From: DASYML01 sp036399835
Lineage (GTDB): Bacteria > Acidobacteriota > Blastocatellia > Pyrinomonadales > Pyrinomonadaceae
Length of the DNA: 19,888 bases
Assembly (NCBI GenBank): GCA_036399835.1
Contig: DASWMI010000200.1
Span: forward strand, 1 to 19,888
Reading direction: 5' to 3'
Under the pieces are notes generated by a model. That model ran no database searches and was not told the DNA's origin. It saw only the letters and a list, made by a program, of their open reading frames with translations. Below are positions 7,638 to 14,296 of the stretch, one piece after another. Every line of letters begins with the position of its first letter. Position 1 is the first letter of the stretch. Made by a program: the position numbers and the translations under genes.

Positions 7638-8156
7638 CTACTCGTTGGTCCGAGCGCGAATCGTTTCCAGCGTGACAGCGCCAGCCGCACCCGTCGCCCA
7701 TGACTGGCCCGCGCCCTGCGGAGTCACCGTGACGCTAATCAGCTTATAGCTGCCGGATGCCGAATTGGTGATGGTGACGCTCAGGAGATAAGCTCGCGCG
7801 CCCGTCGTTGACCCCGGCGCGCTGCCGCGATAGACGGTCTGCGTGGTGGTCGCCGCCGCGAGCAGAGGGTCTGTCGCGGAGGCGCTGTAAGCGCAGTTGC
7901 GCAGGGCTTCCGTGGCCTGCTGCGCGATAGCCAGCGCCTGTCCCCTGTCGTATCCTCCGGTGTTGTAATAAACGGCGTAAGAGAAGAGAGAAGCCGCGCC
8001 CAGACAGACGACCATCATCAGGACCAGCGCGATGGTTGTTTCCAGCAACGTAAAGCCGCGTTCGCTTTCGAGAGGCGCGGGCACGGCTGATGCGCCGGGC
8101 ATGTGCTGCTCAGGCTCTTCTTCAAGGGTTTTGATTTTCTTTAATGACAATCTCAT
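7638..8156 (-). CDS. PilV-type minor pilin, cassette A
   Basis: This is a 172-residue minor pilin. A leader of 34 residues ends in SERG, cleaved before FTLLETTIALVLMMVVCLGAA, with Phe +1 and Glu +5 (residue 39). The helix continues into RGQALAIAQQATEALRN, typical of PilV/GspI proteins. The remainder is a small Ser/Thr/Ala-rich beta domain with two Cys only (C51 in the helix and C88 just after it). The ATG lies 3 nt after the TGA of the preceding gene and has no strong Shine-Dalgarno sequence, so translation is probably coupled. It belongs with the FimT/PilW/PilX set that primes pilus assembly from the inner membrane. The homologue in cassette B is at 12190-12645. Confidence 0.87.
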   Translation of the reverse strand: MRLSLKKIKTLEEEPEQHMPGASAVPAPLESERGFTLLETTIALVLMMVVCLGAASLFSYAVYYNTGGYDRGQALAIAQQATEALRNCAYSASATDPLLAAATTTQTVYRGSAPGSTTGARAYLLSVTITNSASGSYKLISVTVTPQGAGQSWATGAAGAVTLETIRARTNE

Positions 8157-8159
8157 GGC

Positions 8160-8816
8160 TCAGGGCAGGCTCGTTTCCGGGTTGACGTTCGCTGAGGTGG
8201 AAACGGTGCTGGGAGTGACCGTCGTATAACTCGCGGAGTTGTCCACGCCCGCATCTCCCGCGCTTGAGATGCTGAGCAAAGGATAGGGAGACGGCAACTG
8301 AGGGTTGGCGAGTCTGAAAGAGGCCAGGGTAGCGACAGCGCCGGTGTCGTCAACTGTGCGGCCACGATAGTCGAACCTGATGGTGGTCGGGACCGTCACG
8401 CCGGAAAAAGTCAGGCCGCTTTCGGGCGCGAACGTGATGGTGCGACCCGGGTCCAGAGTCCCGTTACGGTCCGCGTCGAACTGGACCGTATAGGAAGTGT
8501 TGCTGTTAATCGTCACGCTTGCCATCGCCGCCGTATTCGTCGCGTGACGGCGAATTGAGTCTGAACGCACCTTCTCGACATAGCTCGTAAACTCTCTGGC
8601 GGTATTATTGAGCGCCATCGTCTGCTGTGCGCGAGCGATGCTGAGCAGGGCGAAGGTCACCAGCACGGCCAGCATCGAGGCGATAATAGCCATCTCAATG
8701 ATAGTGAAGCCGCGCTCATCGCTGAGGGCTGCCCTGGCTGGCGAACTGTTTATGTCTTGAGGCTTCATAAGCAGGTTTGAAATTACTGAGACTCGAAGCT
8801 GAGCAGGGAGAGACAT
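8160..8816 (-). CDS. FimT/GspH-type minor pilin, cassette A
   Basis: This 218-residue minor pilin has the cleavage site DERG/FTIIE (Gly36, Phe +1, Glu +5 at residue 41), then the hydrophobic helix MAIIASMLAVLVTFALLSIA and the conserved continuation RAQQTMALNNTAREFTSYVEKVRSDS. The following beta-rich part contains a GspH-like FDYRGR motif near the middle, and the tail is Ser/Thr/Pro-rich. It is the first gene of cassette A and follows the TPR gene after 14 nt. ATG at 8816 lacks a good Shine-Dalgarno sequence; ATG at 8768 would shorten the leader by 16 residues and is equally possible. Compared with its cassette B counterpart it retains Glu5 and lacks the extra C-terminal domain. Confidence 0.87.
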   Translation of the reverse strand: MSLPAQLRVSVISNLLMKPQDINSSPARAALSDERGFTIIEMAIIASMLAVLVTFALLSIARAQQTMALNNTAREFTSYVEKVRSDSIRRHATNTAAMASVTINSNTSYTVQFDADRNGTLDPGRTITFAPESGLTFSGVTVPTTIRFDYRGRTVDDTGAVATLASFRLANPQLPSPYPLLSISSAGDAGVDNSASYTTVTPSTVSTSANVNPETSLP

Positions 8817-8830
8817 CCGGCGGGCGATGT

Positions 8831-9475
8831 TTAGACGGGGAACGTGTTGCGAATGAGATTCAAAAGCTCGTTAGCCGAAGCGGGGTCCAGTGTCTGAAGC
8901 TCTGCATATTCTTTCATAGCCGACTCTTGATCCTTCAGATCAACATAAACAGACCCCAGCAGATAATGGGATTCGACGAAATTCGGGTTGACGTGGAGGG
9001 CTTTCTGGCAGGCCCTGACGGCCTCCGGGTAGCAGCCTCTGTGAAAGTATGCCTGGCCCAGATTGTGTATCGCTTCGAGGAAATCCGGTTTGAGGCGAAT
9101 GGCTTGCAGGAGCGGCCTGATAGCCTCCAGATACATGCCCTGACTGATATAAGCCTGGCCCAGATTATTGTATGCCTCGCTGTAAGACTCTTCAGCCCTG
9201 ACCGCCTGCTGGTAAGACTTGACGGCCTCTGCGGGTCGGCCCATGCGGTCATAGGTCAGACCTATATCGTTATGAAGCTCTGCCCAGGTCGGCCATTTTC
9301 TGACGGCCCTACGGAATTCCTTGAGCGCCTCTTCATAAAAGCCGAGCGTAAAGAGCCTCACTCCGGCTTCATGATACTCTTCAGCCTCTGCCATCTCGGC
9401 AGCAGAGACTGAAGGCTCCTCCATCTCTTCGATTTCCTCATCCGCACGTTTTCTAAGCAAACCGAAAAAGCTCAT
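8831..9475 (-). CDS. TPR repeat protein between the pilin cassettes
   Basis: This is a 214-residue soluble protein without a signal peptide. After a short acidic N-terminal region (EEIEEMEE at 13-20) it consists of five tandem TPR units of exactly 34 residues at about 31-64, 65-98, 99-132, 133-166 and 167-200, with consensus positions such as AYNNLGQAY and EAIHNLGQAYFHRG intact. TPRs bind partner proteins; PilF/PilW-type pilotins also use TPRs, but those carry a lipobox that is absent here. The start is well supported: ATG preceded by GGAGA with 8-nt spacing. Its position between two minor-pilin cassettes on the same strand, 72 nt after the first and 14 nt before the second, suggests a cytoplasmic partner of pilus assembly. 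That role is inferred from context only. Confidence 0.88.
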   Translation of the reverse strand: MSFFGLLRKRADEEIEEMEEPSVSAAEMAEAEEYHEAGVRLFTLGFYEEALKEFRRAVRKWPTWAELHNDIGLTYDRMGRPAEAVKSYQQAVRAEESYSEAYNNLGQAYISQGMYLEAIRPLLQAIRLKPDFLEAIHNLGQAYFHRGCYPEAVRACQKALHVNPNFVESHYLLGSVYVDLKDQESAMKEYAELQTLDPASANELLNLIRNTFPV

Positions 9476-9503
9476 GGCGATTCTCCGTTAAGTGATAAAG
9501 TGG

Positions 9504-9525
9504 AAAGCCTCTCCTTGTAGGCTTT
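9504..9525 (-). terminator. Weak hairpin between cassette B and the TPR gene
   Basis: AAAGCCT (9504-9510) pairs with AGGCTTT (9519-9525) around an 8-nt loop. It is followed on the minus strand by TCCACTTTATC, which is not a strong T tract. It could be a leaky terminator or processing point that sets the ratio of the two cassettes. Confidence 0.35.
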
Positions 9526-9547
9526 GCTTCGACCCCGGCTCGCGCTT

Positions 9548-11380
9548 CTATTTTTCCACCACGCTCTCGACCGTGCTCCCGACCACCTTATTGGCAGCCT
9601 CTATGGAAGTCGTGTCGTAGTAGAACTGACCGCTGCCTCCACCGGAGACATCAAAGTAAGGCGCGGTAAAGCCTGTCGTCCCTGTGCGCGAAAAGCTGGC
9701 GACCATCCATCCGCCCAGGACTCTTCCGTTGCCCGTTCCGCTGCGGGTGACGTGTCCGTTGCCGAGCACGAGAATGATGCCCTGGAAATCGTCGTTGCCG
9801 GTGAAATCCAGATTGCCTGTCACAACCAGCAGCCCGGACCCGCCGGACAAAGTGCAGTTGCCGCCGACAAAAGTCAGAGCGGGCTTGGCGATGTTGGCCG
9901 AAGTATTGTCATAGTCCGCATAGCCGTTGAGCGAAGAGAAGTAACGGCCCTTGGCTCTGGCCGTGGCCTCTATGTCGTCGAGAAAGGCGCGAGCCAGGTC
10001 AGCCGTCTGTAAAAAGTCCGGGGTCGTCGCCAGGAAAGGATAAGGCGGCGTCGGCGGCGTGGGTGTAGAGGAAGGCACCGGAGTAAGGGTTGTGGGCCAG
10101 GGCGAGGGAAGGGTGTCTATGTCCAGAATCGCAAACTTCGGATTATCAATGGTCGCTCCCTTGCCCATCCCCGTATAACCTGCGGTCCAATCCTGCGTGC
10201 GGATGGCAATGACTGGAAACTTCGGTTGAATATTAGAGTAATCCTTGCCCGAATATTTCTTCGCGTTACTGCTGCCGAGATCGAAAGTCATCGTGACGGT
10301 CGTATCGTCCGCGCCCCTGATGGTAATCGGGGCCGCAGGCTGAATGTCATACTTATAACGCGTGACAATCATCTCCATCACTTTACGCGCTCCTCTTGGA
10401 CCGATGCCGTTCGAGCGCACACGCAAACGGCGCGGCTCAGGCGCGGTGATGGTTGACCCCAACTCAAATGTCCCGCTCGCGCTCGAAGCCTTGTTCATGA
10501 TAAAGGGGTTGGACGAGAGCGTGAATAAAGTCCCGGCTACCTTGGCCGTGATACTGCTAAAGGTAATCTTGAGATTAACGCCGCCGCTGTTGTCAATCTT
10601 CCCGCTGATAGTCCCGCCCATGATGATTGATCCGGTCCAGGGCTTAGCCAGGTCAATCCGAATATTGACCTGCGAGTTGACGGGGACGGTCGCGCCGTTT
10701 CCGGTTTTTGAGGTCACGAAGCTGCCTATGTTAGAGCTGACGGGGGAAGTCGCATCGACTGTCACAGAGGTCTGCGGCGAGAAACTGATGGTCGCCGTAT
10801 TGCCTCCGCTGCCAAAGGTGTAGCTGGAGCCGCCGCCCGTGAACATGGCTGTCGTCGTATAGGTGACGATCGTCGTGTTGTCAGGCTCTGTGACTTCGAG
10901 GCTGTAAGCCATACCCGTTAAGGGGCTGTAGGTATCGGCGCTGCCCAGCACAACCCTGTCCGCGTAGCCGAGGCCCGAAGGCGTGTAGTTGTATTGCACC
11001 CATTGCGAGAGGCGCATAGGCACTGACGTAGGGTCTCCCGATAAATTAGAGATAGAGCGTGTCACTGCTCCGCGATAGCTGAGCTTGTCGGCATCCGGTA
11101 TCACGCCGCTAACAGGGATGGCAACGGGGAGCGGGGTCGGCGCGGCGTTCCCGCGCAGTACGTGCAGAGCGGATTGCAGCCCGGCTTCAGCCGCGTAATA
11201 GGCTTGCGCCTCGGCGGTCGCATCCGTCGTATTGGTCAGCGACATGGAGGTCGAAAGGATGAGCGCGCCGCCCACGCCAAGCAGTAAAGCAGAGATTAAG
11301 AGCAGCGTGATGAGCGCCGCGCCGCGTTCCCCTCGCCGCGACTCAAAAGCCCTCTTAGCTGGTGTCAGGTTCTTTCCCAT
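9548..11380 (-). CDS. PilX-type minor pilin with insertion, cassette B
   Basis: This is a 610-residue protein of the same family as the one at 5569-6942. The N-terminus is GERG/AALITLLLISALLLGVGG (cleavage after Gly20, no Glu +5), followed by the helix QAYYAAEAGLQSALHVLRG. Shared blocks include MTFDLGSSNAKKYSG (364-378), a Gly-rich repeat region (GNLDFTGNDDFQGIILVLGN), GFTAPYFDVSGGG and the VVEK end. It is about 150 residues longer than its paralogue, mostly through a Thr/Ser/Gly-rich, probably beta-sandwich insertion at about 170-313. The ATG at 11380 has no clear Shine-Dalgarno sequence and follows the PilW-type stop by 34 nt. As a large GspK-like subunit without Glu5 it would be expected at the tip of the initiation complex. 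Confidence 0.86.
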   Translation of the reverse strand: MGKNLTPAKRAFESRRGERGAALITLLLISALLLGVGGALILSTSMSLTNTTDATAEAQAYYAAEAGLQSALHVLRGNAAPTPLPVAIPVSGVIPDADKLSYRGAVTRSISNLSGDPTSVPMRLSQWVQYNYTPSGLGYADRVVLGSADTYSPLTGMAYSLEVTEPDNTTIVTYTTTAMFTGGGSSYTFGSGGNTATISFSPQTSVTVDATSPVSSNIGSFVTSKTGNGATVPVNSQVNIRIDLAKPWTGSIIMGGTISGKIDNSGGVNLKITFSSITAKVAGTLFTLSSNPFIMNKASSASGTFELGSTITAPEPRRLRVRSNGIGPRGARKVMEMIVTRYKYDIQPAAPITIRGADDTTVTMTFDLGSSNAKKYSGKDYSNIQPKFPVIAIRTQDWTAGYTGMGKGATIDNPKFAILDIDTLPSPWPTTLTPVPSSTPTPPTPPYPFLATTPDFLQTADLARAFLDDIEATARAKGRYFSSLNGYADYDNTSANIAKPALTFVGGNCTLSGGSGLLVVTGNLDFTGNDDFQGIILVLGNGHVTRSGTGNGRVLGGWMVASFSRTGTTGFTAPYFDVSGGGSGQFYYDTTSIEAANKVVGSTVESVVEK

Positions 11381-11414
11381 ATTTGAAGCTCGAAGACGCT
11401 CTGCCAGGCGAGCG

Positions 11415-12152
11415 TTAGTAGTTGTTCAGATCGTAATTGCGTAAGGCCACGTCAGAGGTAAGCTGGACCTGCCAGGCGGCGTGGTAGCTGGGCGAGCCGG
11501 GTGTGCTCACCTGCGGCAGCGTCACGCAGGCAGAGATGACCAGGTATTTCGCTTTGGACCGATTGGTGCTCTCGACAGCAGCGGTTGAGGTGACGGCCCC
11601 TGTGGCCGCGTTTATTGTCTTGACCACTACATTACTGATGTCGCATGTGCCAGCAACCGTGCTGTATTCCACCTTCTGGTCGTAATAGCGAATCGTGAGG
11701 CTATCCACACGGTTGGCGAGCACTGTAGTCTGGTTCGAGTTGACGCTGTAGCGGACTATGTATCGCTGGTTGGGCGTGGTGCTCGTGTCGTTATAGAGCC
11801 TGTAGATGACATCTTCATCAGCATCCCTGACGGTGGTGTTCTCGTTCGGATTAGAGACGACGCGGATGACGTCGGAGCCGGAGTCTGCGGCCACTATCCC
11901 ATTATCAGGAAGCCCCAGATTGGATGGCAGGCTGCTCCCTGCGGCGGCTATCTCGCGCGACATAATATTCAAAGCCTGGACGGTATCAGCGACCGCATCC
12001 GACTTGGTATCCTCACGGCTGCGTATGCCGAATGAAGCGGCGATTAACGTGGTGGCGACCGTCATGATGGCAAGCGTGATTGCCATCGCGACCGTCAGCT
12101 CCAGGAGCGAGAACCCCGCTTCGTTACGGTTGAGAGGATTGTCTGCCTGCAT
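11415..12152 (-). CDS. PilW-type minor pilin, cassette B
   Basis: This 245-residue minor pilin has a short leader MQADNPLNRNEAG, cleavage before FSLLE (Phe +1, Glu +5 at residue 18), then LTVAMAITLAIMTVATTLIAA and the PilW/GspJ extension QALNIMSREIAAAG. The globular domain contains ADEDVIYRLY and the C-terminal TSDVALRN, both matching its paralogue in cassette A (EDLIYVF and SSDIALRN). It has two cysteines in the distal half, at about 169 and 208, that could form a disulfide. It starts at ATG 12152; the Shine-Dalgarno is poor. It lies 37 nt downstream of the pilV-type gene, consistent with one operon. Confidence 0.88.
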   Translation of the reverse strand: MQADNPLNRNEAGFSLLELTVAMAITLAIMTVATTLIAASFGIRSREDTKSDAVADTVQALNIMSREIAAAGSSLPSNLGLPDNGIVAADSGSDVIRVVSNPNENTTVRDADEDVIYRLYNDTSTTPNQRYIVRYSVNSNQTTVLANRVDSLTIRYYDQKVEYSTVAGTCDISNVVVKTINAATGAVTSTAAVESTNRSKAKYLVISACVTLPQVSTPGSPSYHAAWQVQLTSDVALRNYDLNNY

Positions 12153-12189
12153 CTGTCTTTAAATTCCTTATGGTTGTGCGCGTGCTCGG

Positions 12190-12645
12190 TCAGCGGCTGT
12201 ATGAGCCTGTCTCAAGCGTCGTCCGCTGCATCACGACAATCACCGGACTATTGGTCCATAAAGTGCTCGCCGCCTGCGGCTTGACGTTAATGGTGACGGT
12301 CTTGAGAGTCGGGCTGGTGGAAGAGGGCGTGTAAGAGAAGGTCGTCGTGACAAGGTAAGAGCGCTCGCCTGCGGTGACGGTCTTCGAGGTCGAGCCAGAA
12401 GGGTTGGCGGTCGTCTCCATCTCGCTAAAGGAAACGCTGCGCAAGCGCTCTAGCTGCTGCTGCGCAACTGCGACGGCCATCGCGCGGTCGCCCGCGTTGT
12501 TGTTGTTATTGATGGCGAAGATAAAGAGAGAGGTCACGGCCAGCGCCATAAACAAAAGAAGGACCAGGGCGATACAAGCCTCAAGCAGCGTGAATCCGCT
12601 CTCGGCTGTGCTCCATTCCTTTTCCTGATCTGTCCCTGCGCGCAA
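12190..12645 (-). CDS. PilV-type minor pilin, cassette B
   Basis: This 151-residue minor pilin has the cleavage site AESG/FTLLE (Gly17, Glu +5 at residue 22), then the hydrophobic helix ACIALVLLLFMALAVTSLFIFA and an unusual run of five Asn after it (NNNNN), ahead of RAMAVAVAQQQLERLRSV, the PilV/GspI-type continuation. The start is TTG at 12645: it has a good AAGGAG site with 8-nt spacing and no ATG occurs in frame before the cleavage site, so this non-standard start is well supported. It follows the FimT-type gene by 24 nt. It probably works with the other three pilins of the cassette. Confidence 0.87.
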   Translation of the reverse strand: MRAGTDQEKEWSTAESGFTLLEACIALVLLLFMALAVTSLFIFAINNNNNAGDRAMAVAVAQQQLERLRSVSFSEMETTANPSGSTSKTVTAGERSYLVTTTFSYTPSSTSPTLKTVTINVKPQAASTLWTNSPVIVVMQRTTLETGSYSR

Positions 12646-12669
12646 ATCTATTTCTCCTTCGGTGGGCTG

Positions 12670-13560
12670 CTAGTTATTGAGCACGTTGACGGTCACGACT
12701 TTCTGTCCGCAAGGCGTGTCAAAGGTAATGTCTGAGGAATATTCTCTCGAACCGTTTTTCTTATCCACGACGGTAAATGTCTGTGTGCCGAGCGAGGAGA
12801 TGGTCGCGGAGGTCGGCGAGACCGTGAGACTGGTGGAGTCGTAGCTGAGCGTCACCGTTCCCGAATTGCCATACACATCCAGAGTGATGTCCATGTTGGC
12901 AGAGGTTCTTCCGTTCTTGACGACAGTGACGCTGGTCACGCTTGAGCTGACAAAGCATTCCGAGACGCCTGTCGGCGGCGGAGGCGAGGGGCTGGGCGTC
13001 GGCGTTGGCGAGGCCGAAACGGTTGTCGGCGTAGGGTAAGGAGTAGAGGTGATGGTCGGTAAAGAAATGGTGCTGTCAACGGAAATATCACCGCCGCCGC
13101 TCAAGTCTATGTTGACCGTGCCGGTGCTGTTCTGGATGGTAATTCTGTTGCTGGCCGTGAGGCGACCGCGCCAGTCGTAGGCGACGGCTGACGGCGCGGG
13201 GTTGAGGTTGAAGGTAACTCCGTCCGGCAACGGCAGGTCGCGTGTTTCAGTTGTGGCGAGAGCGCCGTCGTTATCGAAATCCATGGTCACGCGATACGTG
13301 CTGGCATCGACCACCCGGACGCCTGATTCCGAACCCGTGGCAGCATGTCGTTTGACGGAATCCGTGCGGGTCTTCTCAAGGTATCTGACAACTTCGCGAG
13401 CAGTATTAGCCAGGGCGATTCTCTGTCGCGCCGTAGCCACATTGATGACGGCCATAGAGGCTACGACGGCCACTACCGCGAAGACGATGAGGAGCTGCAA
13501 CATGGTGAACCCGCGCTCTCGTAGTCTCTCACGTCTAATCTTCAAGCATCCATTCATCAT
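12670..13560 (-). CDS. FimT/GspH-type pilin with C-terminal extra domain
   Basis: This is a 296-residue protein and the first gene of the pilin block. The leader MMNGCLKIRRERLRERG is cleaved before FTMLQ: position +5 is Gln22, not the usual Glu. The helix LLIVFAVVAVVASMAVI and the extension RQRIALANTAREVVRYLEKTRTDSVKRH clearly match cassette A FimT (EKVRSDSIRRH). The GspH-like part ends near 168. A Pro/Thr/Ser-rich linker (169-197) then joins an added domain (198-296) of alternating beta-type sequence with only two Cys (C202, C284), resembling bacterial Ig-like or BACON-type domains. ATG at 13560 has AGAGG with 8-nt spacing. The lack of Glu5 and the added domain suggest a distal, exposed subunit; that is inference. 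Confidence 0.88.
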   Translation of the reverse strand: MMNGCLKIRRERLRERGFTMLQLLIVFAVVAVVASMAVINVATARQRIALANTAREVVRYLEKTRTDSVKRHAATGSESGVRVVDASTYRVTMDFDNDGALATTETRDLPLPDGVTFNLNPAPSAVAYDWRGRLTASNRITIQNSTGTVNIDLSGGGDISVDSTISLPTITSTPYPTPTTVSASPTPTPSPSPPPPTGVSECFVSSSVTSVTVVKNGRTSANMDITLDVYGNSGTVTLSYDSTSLTVSPTSATISSLGTQTFTVVDKKNGSREYSSDITFDTPCGQKVVTVNVLNN

Positions 13561-13640
13561 CGGCTGACCTCTTCAAATTCTCGCACGCGCTATTCTCAAG
13601 CAGACACAGGGTCAATGAGACCTCTGCGCGAGATTTAATG

Positions 13641-13655
13641 GCAAGACTTATGCCA
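13641..13655 (-). promoter_or_regulatory. Sigma-54 promoter of the minor-pilin block
   Basis: On the minus strand the element reads TGGCATAAGTCTTGC, with GG (13654-13653), exactly 10 nt, then GC (13642-13641). Both halves, TGGCA and TTGC, match the sigma-54 consensus. Transcription would start near 13629, about 70 nt before the ATG at 13560. Sigma-54 control of pilin genes through PilS/PilR is well known in other bacteria. With flanking bases it is nearly palindromic (TGGCA-N7-TGCCA), so the plus strand also reads TGGCA-N7-TGC. Confidence 0.8.
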
Positions 13656-13795
13656 GCTCAGACGAGGCCGTAAATGCTCGGAAAATCCAATCGCTCAAAT
13701 TGCAGGCACGACCCTCAACGTTACTTTCAGTGACATAGTGTGAAGCGTGCTTCCTGCCGGAAGATGAGAGGCCCGCGATTCTCAAATGGCACACG

Positions 13796-13807
13796 CGTTA
13801 CATAACG
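13796..13807. promoter_or_regulatory. Dyad upstream of the sigma-54 promoter
   Basis: CGTTACATAACG is an inverted repeat with 5-bp arms around CA. It lies about 170 nt upstream of the predicted start site, within the usual range for an enhancer bound by a sigma-54 activator. A half-related AACGTTA occurs at 13717-13723. No other support is visible. Confidence 0.25.
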
Positions 13808-14036
13808 GTTGTCACTATCGGAAACAAATGGGAGTTGGGCTGAAGCATCTTGCTGTCGGCTGGACCAGCCGCGAGAAGGTTGGAAACTAGATGGCGACGG
13901 CGTTTGAGCATCTCAAGAGATGGTCTCAGGGTCTACGGCGCGTGTCTTGCTGTAGAGGCGGCGGGCGCGCTTCCCATCGTGCGCTCTTTATGTTGGACCA
14001 GCGAGAGCATTCCCGAACAGGTCATCAAAAAAAAGA

Positions 14037-14168
14037 TTGCCCGAAGAGGCTGCGGTGCGGCGCTTCTTGCGGTCAGATCAAGAACCTGCGAGGGAGGCTC
14101 AAGCCAGGATAACAAGGGATCGCCTCCCTGTGCGTAGTGCCGCACGCTGCGCGCAGGCGGGGCGTAAA
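14037..14168 (+). ncRNA. Possible structured RNA ahead of a plus-strand terminator
   Basis: No convincing protein is encoded here, yet a strong plus-strand terminator follows. By eye the sequence can fold into a branched structure: GTGCGGC (14055-14061) with GCCGCAC (14139-14145) enclose a TTCTT/AAGAA hairpin (about 14064-14084) and an 8-bp AGGGAGGC/GCCTCCCT hairpin (14090-14097 with 14122-14129). I could not match it to 6S, RNase P, SRP or tmRNA. No clear sigma-70 promoter was found on the plus strand; the near-palindromic sigma-54 site at 13641 is one possible source of transcription. Confidence 0.3.
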
Positions 14169-14210
14169 GCGCCTCGGCGACTCTCAGGCCGCCGGGGCGC
14201 ACTTTTTTTC
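14169..14210 (+). terminator. Plus-strand intrinsic terminator without an upstream gene
   Basis: An 11-bp stem GCGCCTCGGCG pairs with CGCCGGGGCGC (one G-U pair) around a 10-nt loop and is followed at once by AC and seven T. It is a strong terminator for plus-strand transcription, although no plus-strand protein gene lies upstream. Confidence 0.75.
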
Positions 14211-14216
14211 TATATG

Positions 14217-14260
14217 GAAAACGCCCGACAGCAAATAACTCGTCGGGCGTTTTCTATTTT
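14217..14260 (-). terminator. Bidirectional terminator of the Gly/Arg-rich protein gene
   Basis: A perfect 13-bp stem (GAAAACGCCCGAC at 14217-14229 with its complement at 14242-14254) has a 12-nt loop. The stem itself ends in TTTTC on both strands, with further T-rich sequence on the plus side. It lies about 43 nt past the stop of the minus-strand gene at 14297. Confidence 0.85.
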
Positions 14261-14296
14261 ATAAGTTGAGCCGGCAAAACGTCCGGGCCGTGTGGG

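Noticed and set aside
7612..7701. Longer N-terminus for the cassette A PilW (start at 7701)
   Set aside because: It would overlap the end of the PilV gene and add 30 residues that do not look like a prepilin leader; GTG at 7611 has a ribosome site.
13561..13860. Possible c-di-GMP riboswitch ahead of the pilin genes
   Set aside because: Such switches often precede pilin genes, but the conserved GEMM core sequences are not present on the minus strand here.
14037..14168. 6S RNA, SRP RNA, RNase P RNA or tmRNA in the GC-rich stretch
   Set aside because: None of the conserved core sequences of these RNAs could be found; it is left as an unclassified candidate only.
13850..14202. Short open frames on both strands (95 and 89 codons) in the region upstream of the pilin block
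   Set aside because: No ribosome sites, no recognisable motifs, and Arg/Pro/Cys-rich translations typical of non-coding GC-rich DNA.
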